Source of the DNA: Spartobacteria bacterium
GTDB lineage: Bacteria > Verrucomicrobiota > Verrucomicrobiia > Chthoniobacterales > UBA10450
Assembly (NCBI GenBank): GCA_003134765.1
Contig: PLCM01000018.1
Location: forward strand, 347,465 to 411,464
Reading direction: 5' to 3'
Length of the DNA: 64,000 nucleotides
In this document: positions 1 to 8,622 of the stretch, piece after piece
How positions within the stretch are numbered: the first letter of the stretch is position 1
How the letters are laid out: every line of letters begins with the position of its first letter
Program-made: the position numbers and the translations under genes
Notes under the pieces: model-generated
Databases searched by the model: none
What the model saw: only the letters and a program-made list of their open reading frames with translations
Told to the model about the DNA's origin: nothing

Positions 1-177
1 CTGGACGATGCGAAGACCAGCAGGCCGGAATTGAATTATGGCGGGCTCGTGGCCGGCCCGATCTTTGCGCGGATCGCCGAAAAAGCCGCGCGTTATCTCG
101 ATCTTCAGCCGCATGAAGAGCTGGCAAAACCGTCTGCGGCGGGACGAGTGGCCCTAACCAATGCGTCCCACCGTTGA
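1..177 (+). CDS. ftsI: Peptidoglycan transpeptidase FtsI (PBP3-like), C-terminal fragment
   Basis: Only the last 58 codons are in the window, entered in frame 1 and ending in TGA at 175-177. The visible tail contains YGGLVAGPIFARIAEKAARY, which matches the end of class B penicillin-binding proteins, where a conserved 'GG..A.P.F..I' stretch closes the transpeptidase domain. FtsI cross-links septal peptidoglycan in the periplasm together with FtsW. Its position directly before murE is the standard dcw order ftsI-murE-murF-mraY-murD-ftsW-murG, and this supports the call more than the short fragment does. The catalytic SxxK, SxN and KTG motifs lie upstream and cannot be checked. A Spo VD-type paralogue is possible in principle. 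Confidence 0.85.
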   Translation: MDDAKTSRPELNYGGLVAGPIFARIAEKAARYLDLQPHEELAKPSAAGRVALTNASHR

Positions 178-205
178 GGGCGCTGCGCCCGTTTGATCAT
201 TTCGC

Positions 206-1690
206 ATGCAGCTCAAAACTCTCGTCGCAGCCGTTTCCCCCCGCCAAATCATCGGGCCGGTTGATCGCGTCGTGGAAAGCATCGCGTATGACTCGCGGCG
301 TGTGCAGAGGAATGGCCTTTTCGTCGCATTGCGCGGTGAAAAAAGTGACGGCCATCAATTCATCGAGCAGGCCGTCGAAAAAGGCGCCGCGGTCGTCGTG
401 ACGGAACAGGAGGTTCAATCCCCGCGCGCGACGTGTGTCGTAGTCGAGAATACCCGAACCGCGCTCGCCGACCTCGCCGCCGTTTTTTACGAACGGCCCG
501 CCCGCCGTCTCAAGCTCGCCGCCGTCACCGGCACGAATGGGAAAACGACGACGACGTTCCTCCTTAAACATATTTGCGAGAAAGCCGGTTTGCCTTGTGG
601 CCTGCTCGGAACCGTTCGTTACGAAATCGGGGACCGGGTTTTGCCCGCGGTCCGCACGACTCCGGAATCGCTCGACGTGCAGGAGTTGCTCGCGCAAATG
701 GTGAACGCCGGGTGCAAGGCCGCTGCCATGGAAGTGTCGTCGCATGCCATCGCCCAGGACCGGGTGCGCGGGCTCGAGTGGGACGTGGCCGTCTTCACGA
801 ACCTGACCCAGGACCATCTCGACTTTCACGGCACGATGGAAAAGTACTTCGAGGCGAAGGCGGAACTCTTCACCGGACTCGCCGAACAGAAATCGAAAAC
901 AAACGCCACTGCGGTCATTAATCTCGACGACCGCCATGGCGCTCAGTTGGTCGACCGTTTGGAAAAGAAAACGCCCGTCGTCACCTACGGAGTGGGAGCG
1001 CGGGCCGATTTTCGCGCCTCCAGTTACCATGCGGAATTCGCCGGCACGTCGTACCAGCTGGACGCGCGCGGCAAGAGCTACCTCGTGCGTATTCCACTCA
1101 TCGGCCGCTTCAACGTCGCGAATTCGATGGCGGCCCTGGCCGCGGCCAGCAGCATGGGCATCAACCTGCGCGAGGCCATTCTCAGCCTTGGACGGTCGCC
1201 CCAGGTTCCGGGGCGGCTCGAAGCGGTTCCCGCCAAACGGCAGTTCCAGGTTTTTGTCGATTACGCCCACACCGATGACGCGCTGCTCAATGTTCTCAAG
1301 ACGCTGCGCGAATTGTCACCGAAAAGACTGATCGTCGTCTTTGGTTGCGGCGGTGATCGCGACAAACAAAAGCGGCCGCTCATGGCCCGCGTCGCGGACC
1401 AGAATGCGGATTACAGCATCATCACCTCCGACAATCCGCGCAAGGAGGACCCGGACGCGATCATTGCCGATGCCGAGAGGGGTTTTCGTTCGGATCGCTA
1501 CGAAAAAGTTACCGACCGGGCTAAGGCGATCGCGCGCGCGATTGAATTGGCGCAGCCCCGCGACATTGTCCTCATCGCCGGCAAAGGCCACGAGGCCTAC
1601 CAGGAATTCTCCGATCACACCGTGCCCTTCGACGACATTCAAGTGGCGAGGCAGGCCCTAGAAAATCATCCGCTGGAGTTTGGGTCATGA
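206..1690 (+). CDS. murE: UDP-MurNAc-L-Ala-D-Glu:meso-diaminopimelate ligase MurE
   Basis: A 494-residue cytoplasmic ATP-dependent ligase that adds the third amino acid to the UDP-MurNAc peptide. The order is N-terminal UDP-binding domain (DSRRV near 29-33), central ATPase domain with TGTNGKTTTT at 108-117, then the C-terminal domain. DNPRKED begins at residue 409; the DNPR signature is the amino-acid-selecting motif of enzymes that use meso-diaminopimelate rather than lysine, so a Gram-negative-type stem peptide is predicted. Length is normal for the family. The start ATG lies 28 bp after the ftsI stop, inside an apparent operon. It ends just upstream of a palindromic element that separates it from murF. 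Very confident. Confidence 0.97.
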   Translation: MQLKTLVAAVSPRQIIGPVDRVVESIAYDSRRVQRNGLFVALRGEKSDGHQFIEQAVEKGAAVVVTEQEVQSPRATCVVVENTRTALADLAAVFYERPARRLKLAAVTGTNGKTTTTFLLKHICEKAGLPCGLLGTVRYEIGDRVLPAVRTTPESLDVQELLAQMVNAGCKAAAMEVSSHAIAQDRVRGLEWDVAVFTNLTQDHLDFHGTMEKYFEAKAELFTGLAEQKSKTNATAVINLDDRHGAQLVDRLEKKTPVVTYGVGARADFRASSYHAEFAGTSYQLDARGKSYLVRIPLIGRFNVANSMAALAAASSMGINLREAILSLGRSPQVPGRLEAVPAKRQFQVFVDYAHTDDALLNVLKTLRELSPKRLIVVFGCGGDRDKQKRPLMARVADQNADYSIITSDNPRKEDPDAIIADAERGFRSDRYEKVTDRAKAIARAIELAQPRDIVLIAGKGHEAYQEFSDHTVPFDDIQVARQALENHPLEFGS

Positions 1691-1709
1691 TGGTCACGAA
1701 AGTTCGATT

Positions 1710-1798
1710 GGTAGGGACGCCGCGTTGCGGCGTCCGCTCGATTTGGAGGATGCCTCGCGCAAGAAAGAGCACGGACGCCGCAGCGCGGCGTCCCTACC
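1710..1798. repeat. Palindromic element, GGTAGGGACGC family, copy 1 (murE-murF junction)
   Basis: Outer arms GGTAGGGACGCCGCG and its complement CGCGGCGTCCCTACC enclose a spacer of about 60 bp; each arm also contains an inner hairpin (GACGCCGCGTTGCGGCGTC). The right arm ends one base before the murF ATG. Reading frame continues through it from murE's 3' end into murF without a stop, giving the peptide GRRSAASLP in the right arm. The same peptide is encoded by the copy at 37,398. Confidence 0.85.
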
Positions 1799-1799
1799 T

Positions 1800-3194
1800 A
1801 TGGACGCGTTAAGTCTTGCCCAAATCGCGAAGCTTTCCGGCGGCTCGATCTCGGCGGACGACACCAGCGTAATGGTCAGGCGAGTCAGCACCGATTCGAG
1901 AACGCTTCAGGCCGGCGATCTCTTCGTGCCGTTGCGCGGAGAAAATTTCGACGGGCACAAGTTCATCCAGCAGGCGGCGGAACGCGGCGCCGCCGGTGCG
2001 ATGGTGGAGGAAAAATGGGAGGGCCGGGTTCCGCGCAACTTTGCCCTGATTCGCGTGTCCGATACCCTCGTTGGTTATCAGACTCTGGCCGCGAATTATC
2101 GCGCGTCGTTGCCGCTGAAAGTGATCGCGATCACCGGCAGCAACGGCAAAACCAGCACGAAGGAGTTCGTCGCCGCAACTCTGGCGAACAAATTCCAGGT
2201 CACGAAGACCGAGGGCAATTTCAACAATCATGTCGGTCTTCCCCAGACAATGCTGGCGGCAAATCGCGAGGACGAAATCGCCGTCTGGGAAATTGGAATG
2301 AACCATCCCGGCGAAATCGCGGTTCTGGCGAAACTGGCCGCGCCCGATGCCGCGATCATTACCAACGTCGGGATCGCTCACATCGAATTCATGGGCAGCC
2401 GCGAAGCAATCGCGGCGGAAAAAGGGGCGCTCGCGGAGGCGGTAGGCCCGACCGGCACGCTCATTCTGAATGCCGACGACACTTTCACGGAAGCGATCGC
2501 CCAACGCACCCGCGCCAAAATAATTCAGGCCGGGATCGAAAACGGTTCTGTTCGCGCGACCGAGATCACCCAGAGCGCGACCGGCTCGGAGTTCACCATC
2601 CTGGAAGGAGCGCATCGCTGCCGGGCCCAATTGCCCGTGCCGGGAATTCACATGGTGGAGAATGCGATGCTCGCGGTCGCGGCAGGGCGGGCGTTCGGGC
2701 TCTCGCTCGAGGAATGCGCGAAGGGTCTTGCTTCCACTCCCCTCACGAAAGCACGCCTTCAAATCAGGGAAGTTCGCGGCATTCAGTTCATCGATGACAG
2801 CTACAACGCCAATCCCGATTCGATGAAGGCCGCGCTCCGCACGCTGGTGGAACTGGATACGGATGGCCGGCGAATCGCGGTCCTGGGGGAAATGGGCGAG
2901 CTGGGGGCGGAATCAGAGACCGGGCATCGCGAAGTGGGTGAAGCGGCCGCGGCACTGCGCGTCGATGAATTGATCGCGGTCGGCGCGGCCGGCGCGGCCA
3001 TCGCGCACGCGGCGAAGAAAGCCGGATTGGAAAAAAGCGTGGCGGTTGGTTCCGCGAACGAAGCCGCGGAGCTGCTCGAGAACAGCGCGGCGCCGGGCGA
3101 TTTGGTTTTGGTCAAGGGAAGCCGGACCGCGCGAATGGAGCGGGTCCTGGAGGAATTTGCGAAGAGACGCCAGCCCGAGGAAGTCGCGCGATGA
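1800..3194 (+). CDS. murF: UDP-MurNAc-tripeptide:D-Ala-D-Ala ligase MurF
   Basis: A Mur ligase of 464 residues from the chosen ATG, joining the D-Ala-D-Ala dipeptide to the UDP-MurNAc tripeptide in the cytoplasm. ITGSNGKTST at 111-120 is the ATP loop; NNHVGLP and EIGMNHPGEI are MurF-typical. The ATG at 1800 is chosen because family homology starts at MDALSLAQIAKLSGG. No Shine-Dalgarno sequence precedes it, since a palindromic repeat abuts the codon. The frame is open back to a TTG at 1680 overlapping murE's stop, so a 40-residue repeat-derived N-terminal extension is conceivable. The 3' end overlaps mraY as ATGA. Confidence 0.95.
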   Translation: MDALSLAQIAKLSGGSISADDTSVMVRRVSTDSRTLQAGDLFVPLRGENFDGHKFIQQAAERGAAGAMVEEKWEGRVPRNFALIRVSDTLVGYQTLAANYRASLPLKVIAITGSNGKTSTKEFVAATLANKFQVTKTEGNFNNHVGLPQTMLAANREDEIAVWEIGMNHPGEIAVLAKLAAPDAAIITNVGIAHIEFMGSREAIAAEKGALAEAVGPTGTLILNADDTFTEAIAQRTRAKIIQAGIENGSVRATEITQSATGSEFTILEGAHRCRAQLPVPGIHMVENAMLAVAAGRAFGLSLEECAKGLASTPLTKARLQIREVRGIQFIDDSYNANPDSMKAALRTLVELDTDGRRIAVLGEMGELGAESETGHREVGEAAAALRVDELIAVGAAGAAIAHAAKKAGLEKSVAVGSANEAAELLENSAAPGDLVLVKGSRTARMERVLEEFAKRRQPEEVAR

Positions 3195-4291
3195 TGTATT
3201 ACCTCCATCTCCTGAGTGAGGAGATCAAAGGCTTCAACGTCTTTAGTTATGTGACGTTCCGCGCCGTCGCGGCAGCGGTTACGGCGTTCGTCCTTTCGCT
3301 TGCGTTCGGCAATCTCGTCATTCGCAAATTGATCGCCCTCAAAATCGGCCAGCCCATTCGGACGGCCGAGGAAGTCCATCGCCTCGCGGAGTTGCACAGC
3401 GCAAAACAAGGCGTCCCGACCATGGGCGGCGTGCTCGTGATCGGAACGGTCGTGCTCTCCAGTTTCCTCTGGGCGCGCCCGGACAATCGCTTCGTCTGGC
3501 TCGCGCTCTTCAGCATGGTTTATCTCGGCGTTCTCGGGTTCGTGGACGATTACCTCAAGGTTTCGAAGAAGAAATCGGACGGCATCAGTGGCCGGTTAAA
3601 ATTGGTTTTTCAGATCGGTCTCGCCTGCATCGTGGCCGTCGTCTTTCTGACCAATCCGCTCATCGAAGTCCAGGCGCGCTCGCTTTATCTGCCGTTTTTC
3701 AAAATTCCGGTCGTGCCCAACATGGGGTGGCTCACGGTCGTCTTCTTCGCGTTCGTGATCGTCGGTTCCTCGAATGCCGTGAATCTCACCGATGGGCTCG
3801 ATGGTCTTGCGATCGGCTGCACGATCACGGTGGCGTTCGCCTATGCGCTTCTCTCCTACGCGGCCGGAAATTTCCGGATCGCGGAATACCTCCAGGTCCC
3901 TTTTTATCCCTACACGGGTGAGCTGGCGGTGGTCTCCTCCGCCCTCGTCGGCGCCGGACTTGGTTTCCTCTGGTTCAATTGTCACCCCGCCAAAGTCATC
4001 ATGGGCGATACCGGTGCGCTCGCGATCGGGGGGATCATCGGCGTGATCGCGATCTGTTGTAAGCAAGAGCTACTCCTTGCGGTGGTGGGCGGTGTTTTCG
4101 TGCTCGAAGCGGCGTCGGTCATTCTCCAGGTGCTCAGCTTTCGGCTGACCGGCAAACGCATTTTCGCCATGTCGCCGCTCCATCATCACTTCGAGTTGCG
4201 CGGCTGGAAGGAGAACACCGTCATTGTCCGGTTCTGGATCCTGTCGGCGATCTTCGCGCTCCTCGGATTGGCCACCTTGAAATTAAGATAA
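3191..4291 (+). CDS. mraY: Phospho-N-acetylmuramoyl-pentapeptide transferase MraY
   Basis: A 366-residue polytopic inner-membrane enzyme that transfers phospho-MurNAc-pentapeptide from UDP to undecaprenyl phosphate, making lipid I. Visible signatures are LHSAKQGVPTMGG near 74, the acidic FVDDYLK near 117-123, NLTDGLDGLAIG near 197-208 and the HHHFELRGW loop near 331-339. These supply the catalytic aspartates and Mg-binding residues of the family. Length and hydrophobic segment pattern (about ten helices) are normal. Its ATG overlaps the murF stop as ATGA, indicating translational coupling. Confidence 0.97.
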   Translation: MMYYLHLLSEEIKGFNVFSYVTFRAVAAAVTAFVLSLAFGNLVIRKLIALKIGQPIRTAEEVHRLAELHSAKQGVPTMGGVLVIGTVVLSSFLWARPDNRFVWLALFSMVYLGVLGFVDDYLKVSKKKSDGISGRLKLVFQIGLACIVAVVFLTNPLIEVQARSLYLPFFKIPVVPNMGWLTVVFFAFVIVGSSNAVNLTDGLDGLAIGCTITVAFAYALLSYAAGNFRIAEYLQVPFYPYTGELAVVSSALVGAGLGFLWFNCHPAKVIMGDTGALAIGGIIGVIAICCKQELLLAVVGGVFVLEAASVILQVLSFRLTGKRIFAMSPLHHHFELRGWKENTVIVRFWILSAIFALLGLATLKLR

Positions 4292-4292
4292 C

Positions 4293-5618
4293 GTGAAGTA
4301 TTCCGGGAAAAAAGTTGCGGTCTTGGGAGCGGGCCTCAGTGGGACCGCGGCGGCCCTGCTCCTGCGGAGTGAGGGCGCCGAAGTCACCGTCCTCGACAGC
4401 GCCGATGAGAACAGGCTCCTGAAATCGACGCTCGATAATTTGCGCTCGCGCGGGGTCACCGTGCGCTCTGGCCCGGCCGCGGAAAATGACCGATCGCCCT
4501 GCGACCTCGTCGTGCTGAGCCCGGGGATCGATCCCTTGTCCCCGCTGGCGACAAATTTCTCGGCGCGCAAAATCGAAACGATCGGCGAGCTGGAACTTGG
4601 GTGGCGCTCGGTGGAGGAGCCGGTCATTGCCATCACCGGTACGAACGGCAAGACGACGACCACGGAGTTGCTCGCGCAAATGCTCAACGCGTGCGGGCAA
4701 AGCACGATCGCCTGCGGCAACATCGGCAAGCCTCTTTGCGAAGTCGCGCTCGAGGACCGCGACCTCTACGTCCTCACGGTCGAGGTCAGCTCATTCCAGC
4801 TTGAAACCATCAGCACTTTTCGTCCGACCGTCAGCGTCTGGCTGAATTTCGCGCCCGACCATCTCGATCGTTATCGGTCGGTGGCTGAATATCGCGCCGC
4901 CAAGCTGCGCATTTTCGAGAACCAGACCGCGGAAGACGTGGCGGTGGTCAACGCCGGCGAATCACTCCCGAAGATCGCGGCCCGCGCCGTGACTTTCAGC
5001 GCCTATGCGAACCGGGCCGATTTCCGCTTCGAAGCCGGCTCGATCGTTTATCAGAACCAGCCCGTGCTCCGGATGGCCGACCTGAAGCTGCGCGGTTCCC
5101 ACAACATCGAGAACGTGATGGCGACGCTCGCCGTGGGGCTGGCGCGCGGGTTGACCTTCGAACAAATGGTTCCGCCCCTGCACACCTACGAGCCGCGGCC
5201 ACACCGCTGCGAGTTCGTCCGGGAAGTCGGCGGCGTTACCTACATAAACGATTCCAAGGCGACCAACCTGGACGCGGTGGAAAAAGCACTTTTGGCGCAG
5301 AACCGGAAAGTGATCCTGATCGCGGGCGGAAAGGACAAGGGATTTACCTTTGAAACTTTGCGGCCGCTGGTTTCGGAGAAATCGCGCGCGGTCATCCTGA
5401 TCGGCGAGATGGCGACGCGGATTTGCGAGGATTGGAAAGATGCGGTGGCGTGCGAGATCGCGAACTCGCTGGCCGATGCCGTCGAGCGCGCGCATGCCAT
5501 CGCGCAAACCGGCGAAGTTGTCCTGTTTTCTCCCGGAACTTCCTCGTTCGACATGTTCAAGAGCTACGCTGATCGCGGCGATCAGTTCCGTGCCCTCGTC
5601 CACGCTCTGCCCAAATAA
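4293..5618 (+). CDS. murD: UDP-MurNAc-L-Ala:D-Glu ligase MurD
   Basis: A 441-residue cytoplasmic ligase adding D-glutamate to UDP-MurNAc-L-Ala. The N-terminus has a Rossmann-like GAGLSGTAAALLLRSEGAEV stretch, the ATP loop ITGTNGKTTTT lies at 114-124, and NDSKATNLDAVEKAL plus GGKDKG mark the C-terminal domain. The start is a GTG two bases after the mraY stop; no ATG fits better. It lies in the expected dcw position before ftsW, separated only by a LysM-protein gene. Confidence 0.96.
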   Translation: MKYSGKKVAVLGAGLSGTAAALLLRSEGAEVTVLDSADENRLLKSTLDNLRSRGVTVRSGPAAENDRSPCDLVVLSPGIDPLSPLATNFSARKIETIGELELGWRSVEEPVIAITGTNGKTTTTELLAQMLNACGQSTIACGNIGKPLCEVALEDRDLYVLTVEVSSFQLETISTFRPTVSVWLNFAPDHLDRYRSVAEYRAAKLRIFENQTAEDVAVVNAGESLPKIAARAVTFSAYANRADFRFEAGSIVYQNQPVLRMADLKLRGSHNIENVMATLAVGLARGLTFEQMVPPLHTYEPRPHRCEFVREVGGVTYINDSKATNLDAVEKALLAQNRKVILIAGGKDKGFTFETLRPLVSEKSRAVILIGEMATRICEDWKDAVACEIANSLADAVERAHAIAQTGEVVLFSPGTSSFDMFKSYADRGDQFRALVHALPK

Positions 5619-5622
5619 CCCT

Positions 5623-6186
5623 ATGAAACTACCCAGTCTTTTCCCAATGAAGAAACTGCGCGCCACGACCGCGCGGAGGTCGCTCGGCGTGCCGGACGAG
5701 ATGGATTACGAGGAGATGTCCGAGCCCAACATGAAGTTGTCGCGCGCCCTGCTCATCGTGCTCGTCCTCCATGTTGTCGCGGTTGCCGGAATCATTGCCT
5801 TCAACACCATCAAAAGCCGGCAGGGCGCATTTCCTCCCGTCACGAACACCAAAAACGCGGCGCCGAAATCGATGGCGCCATCGGTTATCAACTCCGAGTC
5901 GACCATAAAGCCGCGCGACGAGTCCGCGCCCACCAGGGGGGTGGTGAAAGAGGAGCGAAAAGCAATTCCGGTCAAGCCGACGGCCGAGAACAGTCCGAAA
6001 GCGGAAAACAAAAAGACTTACGTCGTCGCGAAGGGCGACACGCCAGTCTCGATCGCGAAGAAGTTCAAGATCACATCCGACCAATTGCTCACGGCGAACA
6101 AGATCGAGGACGCTCACAAACTAAAGATTGGGCAGAAGTTGATGATCCCCGCCGCGAAACAAACGAAACCGAAGAAATCTGAATAG
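5623..6186 (+). CDS. Membrane-anchored LysM-domain protein
   Basis: A 187-residue protein starting at the ATG four bases after the murD stop. It has a short cytoplasmic N-terminus, one hydrophobic segment (about 38-60, LSRALLIVLVLHVVAVAGII), a Pro/Lys/Ser-rich linker, and one C-terminal LysM domain (about 135-180: TYVVAKGDTPVSIAKKFKIT, then KLKIGQKLMIP). LysM binds peptidoglycan GlcNAc, so this is probably a bitopic protein reaching the wall from the inner membrane. Its place inside the dcw cluster suggests a role in wall synthesis or division, but no enzymatic domain is visible. The gene does not belong to the classical dcw set. Confidence 0.85.
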   Translation: MKLPSLFPMKKLRATTARRSLGVPDEMDYEEMSEPNMKLSRALLIVLVLHVVAVAGIIAFNTIKSRQGAFPPVTNTKNAAPKSMAPSVINSESTIKPRDESAPTRGVVKEERKAIPVKPTAENSPKAENKKTYVVAKGDTPVSIAKKFKITSDQLLTANKIEDAHKLKIGQKLMIPAAKQTKPKKSE

Positions 6187-6223
6187 TGATGGAATGCAGT
6201 CCAATGCGGGAGGCCTCAAAATC

Positions 6224-6314
6224 GTCATCCCGAGCGCAGTCGAGGGATCCCGTGGAACAGTCGCTCGACGTGTCACGGGGTCCCTCGACTGCGCTTCGCT
6301 GCGCTCGGGATGAC
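6224..6314. repeat. Palindromic element, GTCATCCCGAG family, short form, copy 1
   Basis: GTCATCCCGAGCGCAGTCGA and GCGCTCGGGATGAC form terminal inverted arms around a central stretch with the internal pair GGGATCCC/GGGGTCCC. It lies between the LysM gene and ftsW. Related short copies are at 16,013, 17,486, 25,267 and 42,589; longer relatives are at 14,326, 31,083 and 33,545. Confidence 0.85.
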
Positions 6315-6338
6315 AGCTTCGACAGCCGCGAAACCTAA

Positions 6339-7481
6339 ATGCACCGCAAGAGCGCCTATTTCCTATTCCTGGCGGTTTTGGGGATGCTGGTCATCGGCAT
6401 CGTCATGCTTTTCAGCACGAGCGCGTTCGCGAAGGACAGCCATGGCGATATGTATTTCTTCGTCAAACGCCAGGCGGTCTGGCTGGTCGTAGGCTTCGTG
6501 GTCTGCGCGGTGGCAGCCGTCGTCGACTATCATTTTTGGCTCCGAACCTGGTGGATCTGGTTTGCGCTCGCTCTGGTCGCGCTGGCGTTTTGTTTCGTGC
6601 CGCATTTTGGCATGCGGATCAACGGCTCGCGCCGCTGGGTCGCGCTCGGCCCGGCGACCTTTCAACCCTCCGAGATCGCCAAGATTGCAGCCATCTTTTT
6701 TCTGGCGGCATGGTTCGGCGCCCGGGAGAAAGAGAGCGGTCGTCTGTTGCCGGGCTTCGTCATCCCGTTCGCGATTGTCTCTACCGCTCTGCTCCTGATC
6801 GTCACCGAGGTCGATCTGGGAACGACCGCCCTGATCGGTGCGACGATGTTCGTGATCATGTTCGTGGCCGGAACCCATCCGGCCTTGCTCGGGTTGCTGT
6901 CGTTAGGCGGCCTGGGCGGAATTCTTTTCGTTGCCACTCACATGTCGGAGCGAATGGGGCGGCTCGCCGCCTTCATGGATCCGGAGCGTTTCAAGGATGA
7001 CGCCGGCCTTCAACAAATGCAGGCGCTCATCGCGTGGGGAAGCGGCGGGATGGAAGGGCTCGGCCTCGGAAATGGCCGGCAAAAAATGCTCTACCTCCCC
7101 TACGCCCACACCGATTTCATTTTTCCCATGATCGGCGAAGAGCTCGGCTTGCGGATGAGTTTGCTCGTCGTCTTTTTGTTTGTCGTCATCATCGTGTGCG
7201 GCCTGATGATCGCGCTTCATGCCAAGGACCGCGCCGGATTACTCCTCGGCAGCGGCATCGTTTCACTGCTCGGGTTGCAGGCGGCGGTGAATATCGGGGT
7301 CACGACTTCACTGCTGCCGAACAAAGGTTTGCCCCTGCCGTTCGTCAGCTACGGTGGTTCGAACCTGGCCGCCTGCCTCTTCGGGATTGGACTGCTCCTG
7401 AACATCTATCGCCAGGGCGTGCTGGAACCGGCCAAGAAAAAAAGCGCCATCATCCGCGCGCGGACCACGCCGAGAATATGA
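6339..7481 (+). CDS. ftsW: Septal peptidoglycan glycosyltransferase FtsW (SEDS family)
   Basis: A 380-residue polytopic membrane protein that polymerises lipid II at the septum with FtsI. SEDS signatures are visible: RINGSRRWVALG followed by FQPSEIAKIA (about 90-113), and NKGLPLPFVSYGGSN near 328-342, the conserved C-terminal loop. About ten hydrophobic segments are evident. RodA is the alternative member of this family; location in the dcw cluster between murD and murG favours FtsW. A palindromic element precedes the ATG, which has no convincing Shine-Dalgarno sequence. Confidence 0.94.
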   Translation: MHRKSAYFLFLAVLGMLVIGIVMLFSTSAFAKDSHGDMYFFVKRQAVWLVVGFVVCAVAAVVDYHFWLRTWWIWFALALVALAFCFVPHFGMRINGSRRWVALGPATFQPSEIAKIAAIFFLAAWFGAREKESGRLLPGFVIPFAIVSTALLLIVTEVDLGTTALIGATMFVIMFVAGTHPALLGLLSLGGLGGILFVATHMSERMGRLAAFMDPERFKDDAGLQQMQALIAWGSGGMEGLGLGNGRQKMLYLPYAHTDFIFPMIGEELGLRMSLLVVFLFVVIIVCGLMIALHAKDRAGLLLGSGIVSLLGLQAAVNIGVTTSLLPNKGLPLPFVSYGGSNLAACLFGIGLLLNIYRQGVLEPAKKKSAIIRARTTPRI

Positions 7482-7482
7482 G

Positions 7483-7516
7483 ACCCATAGGTCGTATAAG
7501 TCCTATAGGACCTATC
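7483..7516. repeat. Short palindrome of GACCTAT/ATAGGTC units upstream of murG
   Basis: The 36-bp ftsW-murG gap is made almost wholly of CCTATAGG-type units: ATAGGTC, GTATAAGTCC, TATAGGACCTAT. The whole is an imperfect dyad centred near 7,502. It is AT-richer than its surroundings and replaces a normal ribosome-binding site before the murG ATG. Function unknown; it could be a translational or RNA-structure element. Confidence 0.6.
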
Positions 7517-7518
7517 CT

Positions 7519-8622
7519 ATGAACACCGTGATCGCATGTGGCGGCACCGGCGGCCATCTGTTTCCGGGCCTCGCTGTCGCCGAAGTCCTCCGCTCGCGCG
7601 GCCACGAGGTCATGCTTTTCGTTTCCGAAAAGGAAATCGATGCGCTGGCGATGTCGGGCCGCTCGGAATTTCGCTGCCAGAAATTGCCCACGGTCGGTTT
7701 GCCGTCGCCGTTTTCTCCGAAGATCTTCGGGTTCCTCGGCCGTTTCGCCGAGAGCCTGAGAGTTTGTCGCGGCGTCTATCGCAAATTCAAACCGCATGCC
7801 GTTCTCGGGATGGGCGGCTTCACCTCCACGGCGCCGGTCCTGGCCGGGAAGATGCGCGGGGTCCCGACTTTTATTCACGAATCGAATGCGATTCCGGGAA
7901 AGGCGAATCGCGTGACCGCGCGCATGGTTCGCGCTGTCCTCCTCGGGTTCAAGGAATGCGCGCCGTTTTTTCCGAGGGCGCGCACCGAGGTGACGGGGAC
8001 GCCGATCCGGAAGGAATTGCAGCCGATGGATCGGAGGATCGCACGACAGAAACTGGGTCTGCGCGAAGACTTGACGACGTTGCTGATCATGGGCGGGAGC
8101 CAGGGGGCGACCGGAATCAACCAGGCGGTCATCAAGTCGCTCCCGTCGCTGCACGAGGCCCCGCTTCAGGTGATCCATCTCACCGGAACGCGCGACGAAC
8201 GGCTCGTGGCCGACAATTATAAGCGCGAAAAAATTCCGGCATGCGTCGCCGCGTTCCATCACGCGATGGAAGAAGTTTACAGCGCGGCCGATTTCGCTCT
8301 TGCCCGCTCCGGCGCCGCCAGCCTCGCCGAGCTGGCCGCTTTTTCGCTTCCCGCGATTCTGATTCCGTATCCCTACGCCGCCGAGGACCACCAGACCAAG
8401 AACGCGGAGATTTTCGTTCGCGCCGGCGCGGCGCTGCTGCTAAAGGAATCCGACCTCACCGCCGAGCTGCTCGCGCAAAAAATTCGCGAGTTAATCGACG
8501 ACCCCGACCAGCTGCGGCGCCTCGCGGAAGTTTCCGGGCGTCTCGCGCCGAAAAACGCGGCCGCGCTCGTGGTCGAAACGATGGAAAGATATACGCAATC
8601 GAATCATGACGCTCGCCTCTGA
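7519..8622 (+). CDS. murG: Lipid II synthase MurG (GlcNAc transferase)
   Basis: A 367-residue GT-B glycosyltransferase at the cytoplasmic membrane face that adds GlcNAc to lipid I. The N-terminal glycine-rich loop GGTGGHLFPG at 8-17 binds the lipid-linked diphosphate; GMGGFTS and HESNAIPGKANR follow. GGSQGATGIN (near 192-201) and RSGAASLAELAAF (near 262) form the UDP-GlcNAc side. Length is family-typical. The 3' end overlaps murC-murB by 17 bases. Confidence 0.96.
   Translation: MNTVIACGGTGGHLFPGLAVAEVLRSRGHEVMLFVSEKEIDALAMSGRSEFRCQKLPTVGLPSPFSPKIFGFLGRFAESLRVCRGVYRKFKPHAVLGMGGFTSTAPVLAGKMRGVPTFIHESNAIPGKANRVTARMVRAVLLGFKECAPFFPRARTEVTGTPIRKELQPMDRRIARQKLGLREDLTTLLIMGGSQGATGINQAVIKSLPSLHEAPLQVIHLTGTRDERLVADNYKREKIPACVAAFHHAMEEVYSAADFALARSGAASLAELAAFSLPAILIPYPYAAEDHQTKNAEIFVRAGAALLLKESDLTAELLAQKIRELIDDPDQLRRLAEVSGRLAPKNAAALVVETMERYTQSNHDARL

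Noticed and set aside
6224-6314. Insertion sequence ends
   Set aside because: The inverted arms have no transposase between them and no flanking target duplication could be recognised; better described as palindromic elements.
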